Of a DNA stretch of 64,000 nucleotides, positions 58,201 through 64,000 are shown one piece after another. This DNA comes from Galaxea fascicularis. Lineage: Eukaryota > Cnidaria > Anthozoa > Scleractinia > Euphylliidae. The notes beneath the pieces were generated by a model. The model was given only the letters and a program-made list of their open reading frames with translations, was not told the origin of the DNA and did not search any database. How positions within the stretch are numbered: the first letter of the stretch is position 1; every line of letters begins with the position of its first letter. The DNA lies in NCBI GenBank assembly GCA_948470475.1, contig OX419347.1, positions 2,795,072 to 2,859,071 of the forward strand, in the 5' to 3' direction. The position numbers were made by a program, and so were the translations under genes.

Positions 58201-60214
58201 AGTAAGTGTATTAACAGTAGTTAATGGGCTCACATTGGTGTTGAAACACTTATTTGGGTTGTGTGTTTTCCTATTCTATTCTTTGTTGAAAATTACTATT
58301 CCTCTTGGATCAATGTCAGCATCTGGTATCTGGGCAACTGTGCACCTACCCCTCCCCTAACCCAATGATTACACCAACTTATTAAGTTTGTAATTATAAC
58401 CTGTTGGGTAGGGGAGGGGAGGGGTGGGTATGCAGTTGTCCAAGTAGTAGATTTGAAAGTTAAACACAAAGCTTTTCAAACTTAGAGGATTTTTTTTCTC
58501 AGTGTGATAACTCCCAGCCAAAGCCAATCCCCTGCTTTCTTTCTTCTTTAACCTTGTTTGCTTGGCCATCACATTTCTCTTATTATAGGAGGTAAGGCCT
58601 TGAAGGATGACGACAAGTTAGAGACCTTGGAAGTCAAGGATGGAGGACGATTGTACTTTAAAGACTTAGGTAATGATGTTGTCATACTGTGCAGTTCCAC
58701 AAAATATCCCTCACTCCCCCATGGAAGGTCAGTGGAAATTCCAAGGGGGAGGGGGTGGCCAAAGCAAAACTGTTCAAAGAAAAGTATGGAGCTAAATTGA
58801 AATTTCTGGAGGGGTGGGGGTGGAAATGAAAAAACCTTCTGTGGGTGACTGTGAATATTTTCTGGAACCACACAATACACATTCTATTTGGCTATATTTA
58901 TTCCACATTCTTTTACAATCATGTAGTTTGAAGTTTATTTATGTATCACTGTATTATTTTGTGTTTTCAGGTCCCCAGATAAGCTGGAGAACAGTAAGTG
59001 GAATATTTGCTTTTGTGTCCGTTTTTGACAAGGAAAGAATCATTAATAAATTATGTGAACATATAGAAAAACATTTTCGTGTACACAAAATGTTAAATTA
59101 CAGACCTGATTTACTTGTTTGTATTATGAATCACAGTCCACAGGTCATTTTCAATATCTATTTGTAATTATTTTCAGGTATTTTTAGCCGAGTATGCAAG
59201 TCCTCTAATATTTTACATGCTGCTGTATCCACGACCCTCGATTGTTTATGGAGCTGGTGCTGCAACCAAACCATATGCTCCTGTGGTGCAGTAAGTTTTC
59301 AACCCTCTGTGGATAGCATCGTGTGGCTCCAGAAAATATACACCCCTTCTCCCATGGAAGGTTTTTCTAGTTTGCACCCCCCCCCCCCCACACACACACC
59401 CATCCAGAAATTCAGATGTAACTCCATACATTTCTTTAAAAAACTTTTGCTTTTGGCACACCCCTCCCCCTTGGAAAATCTATTGACCTTCTGTGGGGGG
59501 AGGTATGGCTAAATTGTGCAAGTGCACATGAAGTATTTCTGAGCGTACACATAAGCTATATTATATGTGGCATGCTACTCTACACCGGTTTTGGTGCCTT
59601 TTGACTGTAGAGTACTGGTAACCCCACCCCCTGTCCCCTACAAGCATTTGGTTAGATTTGCAGATGGCTCACACCCCCTATGAAAGTACTTTCATTGCCA
59701 ATAGGCCCTTTTCCATTTCCTAATTTTCATTGTTTCTCTTGTAGTTTTGCCGCAGCTTGTTGGTCAGGGCATTTTGTAAAAAGGTTGTTGGAGACAATTT
59801 TCGTTCATCGATTCTCCCATGCAACTATGCCCTTGTTCAATCTTTTTAAGGTAAGTTGTTTTAGGCCCAATTTTCCTGCTCTCTCGCATCCAGTCTTTTG
59901 TCCTCAGTGGGGAAGATGCACAGGTTCATTTTAAACCAAACAGCAGCTGGTAATTGCGTCCTCATTATTTGTTGAGATTCTTACTTCTTCTTACTTCTTG
60001 AGTTTTGGAGGGAGTGAACATTGAAGTGAACTGACCTATTTTTTCTATTTTTTCTTTTCCTTTTCATTTCCTTCTTGGAATTCTGAAGAATTGTGGCTAT
60101 TATGGGTGAGTTAATTATCGTTGATTCTGTTACAAGTTGAGGCTGTTTCATTGAATTAGTTTTGGTAAAATTGAATGATGCATATGAAAGAAATCATTAA
60201 CCCAAAATTGACCT

Positions 60215-60249
<35 letters not shown>

Positions 60250-62693
60250 AGAGCATCGCAGTGGAATCGCGAGGTCACAGGTTCAAGCCCCGTTGAAGTC
60301 CTGAATTTTTTCAGGCTTCTTTACCCTATTGTAAAAATTGCGATCACAACTGCGACCATCATTCTGCATTTGATTTGGTATAATTATGACATAATTAAGC
60401 TGTTGCATCAATCCCTCATTACTTTGGTTGCATCTTATATGCAACTCTGCTTAACCCTTAATTTCTCCTTTTAGTAACACTGTTGTGAGAAAAAAGAAAG
60501 TGATCAACAAGTGACAGAGGTTGATATATTCATGCTGATCTAAAGGGTTAAATGTAAAACACCTGAGTCCTAGTCAAATAAAAATAAGTACATTGACAAA
60601 GATCTTAGTGTGATTCTCTCAACCATTTTGCTATGTACAATTACAAATTATTACTTTAAGGAGGCTGGAAAGGGTTTTTAGCTGTACGTGCGCGCGTAAT
60701 CTACACAAGCCATAACTAAGATGTACACGTCAGCTGAATGAATCAAAATCAAGCACACCAGAAGTTAAATACTGCGTGAAATCGCGAAAAACAGAAATAA
60801 AATTTTGCTTGGTGACCTATCTTGATTTTTTGCATGCACATACCATTCTCAATGGCACTTCAAATATAACAGGTTGGAGGAAAATTATCTAGCAGAATTT
60901 TCTGTAAACCATAAAGCATGTTTTTTAAAATGTATTAAATTCTACAAGATAAATTTTTTTCATACTGCCTGAAAAGTTAAAGAATTTCGGGAGCTTTCGA
61001 ACAAAGAAATGAAAACGATGATAGGTCACCGAATTAGTTTTTTAGATAATTTACAAAAACTGACATTTAGAGGACCTTTTTGTGGACCTGGGGCATTGTC
61101 ATGGTAACTGATATGATGTCACAAGCACCCTTAAAATATAGCCCAGCAATAGAGTTCCAAGGAGACATATAGTTTGCCTACACCATTAAATATCTTTCTT
61201 TGCAATCTTTCATCGTTTCCCAAACACTAGATCAGCAAAAAACCCTTTTGAGCCTACTTAAGTGCCATGATGATTTAGCCCTGGCAGTAAGTTTTTTTCC
61301 TCACATAATTTTACATACTGGGAGCTTAATACTTAGGACAGTTGACGATGTCTTGGTTGTATTTTTCAGGGGTTTTGGTGTACTGGTTGGATATTTTATC
61401 AATCATCCTTTGTACACACCTCCATGTAAGTATATTAATTTTATTTGTCTATTTATTTTTAATTTATTCTTTAAATTAAATAGTTAGTTAATCAGTTAAA
61501 GGAATGAATGAATTGATGAATTGATGAAAACACTTTTTCTGTCTGTTGTTAGTGTTTGGTGATGCCCAGATTTACACTGCTTTAGGTTTCTTCTTGGTAA
61601 GTTGAATTTCAATCTCTTTCACTCTCCTCACTTAAAGATGGCCCATTAGTTATGGGGAAAGGGGGAAGGGTGGGAGAAAAGGAAAAAAGGAAAGAAACAA
61701 AATTGTGAAATGTCCACTACCAAAAGAAAATCCTGCATGAACAAATGCCACAAAAAAATTATTGTGGAAGCTAAAAATACCCCACCGCCCTTCCCCCATC
61801 CAATCACTTTTATTGTCCATCTCTTAGAAAATTTGACAAAATTCAAAATTTAGAAATGGTGTGTCTTGTCCCTGTCTCTTTACATTCTTTATTTGTTCTC
61901 TCCCATTTTCCAGTGAGGTGGCATTCTGATTTTCCAAGTTATGATTATACATGTATGTATTTCAATTTCACAGTTCAATGAATATGGCAACTATGTCATC
62001 CATTGTGCCTTGCGGGATCTAAGACCTCCAGGTTTGTGATTTGCAATTTACCACCTTTAACTCCTTTAACTACCAAGATGTGATAATTAATTCTCCTTTT
62101 TAGCTGCTATACAGTTCCTTGTGCATTAGTTAAGAGAATTTGGGGTTACATCAAGATAAAACCCTGTGGCTGATGAATTTGTCTATTCTCATCACGTGTC
62201 TGCTGGACAATGTATTCATATTATAAGGACAAGATTCATGCCAATTACTTCTTTTTGCAGGTACCAAAGAGAGGAAAATCCCTTACCCGACATCTCATCC
62301 GATGACTAAGCTGTTTAGACTGGTCTCCTGTCCAAACTACACATATGAGGTGAGCTCAAGGTTTAAAAACCTTTGTCGTTTGTTAACTCTATTGGTCATT
62401 AAACACAACGAGAAGTTGGACCAACTGGGCCGATTACTGTTTTTTTTTTAATCAACAGAGTTGGTAATGTAAATTGACCACCATACAGAATCCCTGTGGC
62501 ATTCTGGTCCCGGTTGATCAAAGGCTCGATAGCACTATCCGCTGGATAGTGATTTATCCGATGGATAGCGCTATCCAACGTTTGAACAACCGGGGCCTGG
62601 ATGCCACAGGATTTTTTAGAATCCCTGAACGGTGGTCAATTTACATTATCAACTCCGTTGATAAAACCAAATTTTTGTGAACTACTTCCCCAT

Positions 62694-62724
<31 letters not shown>

Positions 62725-63878
62725 CCCCCTTTATCGATTACTGTTTTGCTTGGTTAGCAAGGCTGTATGCTTAGGCTAAACCTTCTTATAAAGTCGTGCT
62801 TTGATGTAACAAGTAGAAATACTTTCCCCCCTCTTATCTCTTAACGCAAGCAAACAAGTTGTAGTTGGTATGGGATTAGCCCCCAAGCGGATACTCCTCA
62901 GAATTCTTGGTAGGGCTGTGCTGCCCAGTTTTTCCAAATCCTGACACTTTCAAACCAAAACGTGCCATTTTTCACACCCGTTTTCAGGCCTTGGCATCAG
63001 CTTGTCATCACTTCCGAAAACAAGAATTGGTAAAATTCAGCTCGTATGATATATTTTGGTAACTTTTCTTTCTCTACTATTCATTTGGAGTTGAAAAGGC
63101 AAATCCGTTTATACGCTCTCGGCGTGGTTCCCTTGAAAACCATACCCGTTTTCAGACCAAAATGGCTCACAAACCATACCTATTGGGGCTGCACATACCG
63201 AAACAGATTATCTAACTTTATTTGGAGCAATTTGACTTGCGGCGAAGTGACCAGTGGAGCGAAGTGACCGGATCCCTTTGATTCCATCAAGGCCCTTTCT
63301 TTTTCGTCTTAGATATTTCCAACTGAGATCTGAACTCTTTGCAAACTTTTCTTCCTTTTGCAGGTTGGGTCTTGGATGGCGTTTTGTGTGATGACGCAGA
63401 CTTTAACAGGTACAGTTTATGAGGAACAGCATCGCGGAAAGTGCTACTCATGAGCCACTGAGTATCTTTCGTTTGAATGGTCACACTTTAGGATTTCATC
63501 CACAGACTCAAAAGTTAGAACCACCTTGTACAGCATAATAGACAGTACTGCTCAGTAGCTTTCATTTGAATGGTCACACTTTAGGATTTCACCCACTGAC
63601 TCAAAAGTTAGAACCATAATTATACAGTATAATAAACAGCAACACGGGAAATTCGAAAGGTCACACTTTTGGATATGGATTTAAGATTTGGAAATATTTC
63701 CCGTGGCTAACTCGGAAAAAGCTAACCGCAGATAATTTTCTCTCTTTCAGCAATCCTATTCACTTTGGCTGGATTCTATCAGATGGCAGTTTGGGCGATC
63801 GGCAAACATCGAAACTACCGCAAGGAATTCAAAGATTACCCAAAGGGCCGAAAAGCCATTATCCCATTCTTTCTGTAA
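55296..63878 (+). CDS. TECR: Very-long-chain enoyl-CoA reductase (complete, 15 exons, 304 aa)
   Basis: Coding exons: 55296-55301, 56459-56509, 57815-57866, 58157-58201, 58589-58669, 58971-58993, 59178-59290, 59745-59850, 60089-60105, 61370-61425, 61553-61596, 61974-62031, 62261-62349, 63364-63409, 63751-63878. All phases agree and sum to 305 codons with TAA. The enzyme is an ER membrane protein that reduces trans-2-enoyl-CoA with NADPH, the last step of very-long-chain fatty acid elongation. Residues 1-79 form the ubiquitin-like N-terminal part (VEVVHF … LYFKDLG). Then come membrane segments (PLIFYMLLYP) and the steroid 5-alpha-reductase-type domain with KRLLETIFVHRFSHATMPL, INHPLYTPP, RKIPYPT, SCPNYTYE and the C-terminal HxxYxxxFxxYP signature at 282-293, ending IIPFFL. 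Length is close to the animal enzyme (about 308). Exon 1 codes only Met-Gln, and exon 9 is a 17-nt microexon. Poly(A) signal at 63928. Confidence 0.95.
56966..57190 (+). mobile_element. tRNA-derived SINE, second family, copy 1
   Basis: TTGGCTTGGTTGGTAGAGTG resembles a pol III A box, and GGTTGCAGGTTTCTACCCC a degraded B box. CCAGGGTCTTAAAATTACTGG matches the tail of the copy at 57282. In TECR intron 2. Confidence 0.5.
57282..57480 (+). mobile_element. tRNA-derived SINE, second family, copy 2
   Basis: TCTGGTAGAGTGCCGGCCTG and GGGGTTTAAGCCCTGGCCGG stand in for A and B boxes, followed by CAGGGTCTTTAAATAACTGA. In TECR intron 2. Confidence 0.55.
58675..58875 (+). repeat. Intronic repeat, forward copy of an inverted pair
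   Basis: CTCCCCCATGGAAGGTC, TTCCAAGGGGGAGGGGGTGG, TGGAGCTAAATTGAAATTTC and TATTTTCTGGAACCACAC match, in inverse orientation, 59312-59520. TECR exons 6 and 7 lie between the copies. Confidence 0.7.
59312..59520 (-). repeat. Intronic repeat, reverse copy of an inverted pair
   Basis: Read on the minus strand it gives CCACAGAAGGTC, TTTTCCAAGGGGGAGGGGTG, TTTCTGGATGGGTG and TATTTTCTGGAGCCACAC, matching 58675-58875 over about 200 bases. Confidence 0.7.
60228..60370 (+). mobile_element. tRNA-derived SINE with intact A and B boxes
   Basis: The head GGCTTCATAGCTCAGTTGGT carries the A box TAGCTCAGTTGG, and GGTTCAAGCCCC the B box. The acceptor-stem halves GGCTTCA and TGAAGTC can pair, but anticodon and T stems have mismatches and a tail (TGAATTTTTTCAGGCTTC …) follows directly. 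A truncated relative is at 26470-26565. In TECR intron 9. Confidence 0.75.
62055..62250 (+). mobile_element. MITE related to the 45673-45887 element, one end eroded
   Basis: TTTAACTACCAAGATGTGAT, GAATTTGGGGTTACATCAAG, GATGAATTTGTCTATTCTCATCAC and AATGTATTCATATTATAAGG follow the inverted order of the 45673 element. It ends just before the acceptor of TECR exon 13. Confidence 0.65.
62452..62672. mobile_element. Inverted-repeat element containing a GGATAGCGCTATCC palindrome
   Basis: Ends AATCAACAGAGTTGGTAATG and TACATTATCAACTCCGTTGA mirror each other, as do GAATCCCTGTGGCAT and ATGCCACAGGATTTTT. The centre holds GGATAGTGATTTATCC and GGATAGCGCTATCC, probably a second element nested inside. In TECR intron 13. 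Confidence 0.65.
63479..63680 (-). repeat. Satellite-like tandem repeat, about 2 units, inverted
   Basis: GGTCACACTTTAGGATTTCA starts units at 63479 and 63572 (93 bases), with a broken third start at 63659. It is the reverse complement of the unit at 27006-27375. In the last TECR intron. Confidence 0.7.
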
Positions 63879-63927
63879 CGAAACTGGTCAACATTTAAGT
63901 TTAGGTGTCCGAGCGATCAGCCAAGAA

Positions 63928-63933
63928 AATAAA
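63928..63933 (+). promoter_or_regulatory. Poly(A) signal of TECR
   Basis: AATAAA 50 bases after the TECR stop codon. Confidence 0.65.
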
Positions 63934-64000
63934 CACTCTCTGGTTAGAATCTTATCAACTTTGTGTCAGATTAATAGGGTTAGGCACCTACTCCAGGGAC

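Noticed and set aside
58569..58880. 103-codon minus-strand ORF inside TECR
   Set aside because: Covers TECR exon 5 and an intronic repeat; its sequence is explained by these.
60228..60300. Possible functional tRNA gene
   Set aside because: A and B boxes are present, but the anticodon and T stems have mismatches and a GGA anticodon (Ser) would require a long variable arm that is absent. The SINE tail follows directly, and a truncated relative of the tail is at 26470-26565.
63046..63267. 73-codon plus-strand ORF in the last TECR intron
   Set aside because: Lies in repeat-like sequence (TGGCTCACAAACCATACC and similar) without splice support or known similarity.

Overview
The window is eukaryotic animal DNA, most likely from a cnidarian and probably a stony coral. 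Genes are intron-rich with GT-AG introns, intergenic DNA is AT-rich, and small inverted-repeat transposons and tRNA-derived SINEs are dense. The set of genes also fits: a NIT-domain receptor guanylate cyclase, an intronless rhodopsin-like GPCR, and very-long-chain enoyl-CoA reductase. The species call is inference. No bacterial, organellar or viral segment is seen.

Layout. 1-2.6 kb (+): last three exons of a cytosolic thioredoxin; the exon with the redox motif lies off the left edge. 3.8-10.2 kb (-): a complete six-exon guanylate cyclase with two membrane segments, an extracellular NIT sensor and a class III cyclase domain with all key residues. 10.3-24.4 kb: mostly gene-free, with a large foldback element (17.2-18.05 kb) and a MITE. 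24.4-26.2 kb (-): a two-exon unknown gene of 402 aa. 26.6-27.4 kb: a small ORF and a satellite-like repeat. 28.2-28.7 kb (-): an intronless essential-myosin-light-chain-like protein. 33.8-34.8 kb (-): an intronless GPCR.

43.4-51.0 kb is the most unusual part. A plus-strand ORF ends at a UAG but continues in frame into a segment carrying a RRSxSLxDL motif. Two minus-strand paralogues (46.2-45.9 and 51.0-50.3 kb) share a KKWFRKQFG block and RRRSxSxPDL motifs, which match the 14-3-3 mode-1 consensus RSxSxP. The shorter paralogue is cut by a MITE flanked by TTAA, and its original reading frame can be recognised on the far side. Between the paralogues a previously unlabelled minus-strand gene can be chained from five phase-compatible exons (49.06-47.29 kb).

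55.3-63.9 kb (+): a complete 15-exon TECR gene (304 aa) whose introns hold SINEs, MITEs and an inverted pair of repeats around exons 6-7. The recognised genes (redox, cGMP signalling, contractile light chain, GPCR, very-long-chain fatty acid elongation) do not form a pathway; this looks like ordinary animal gene neighbourhood. Part 2 stresses the RSxSxP gene cluster, the in-frame UAG, the exonic MITE insertion and the hidden gene.
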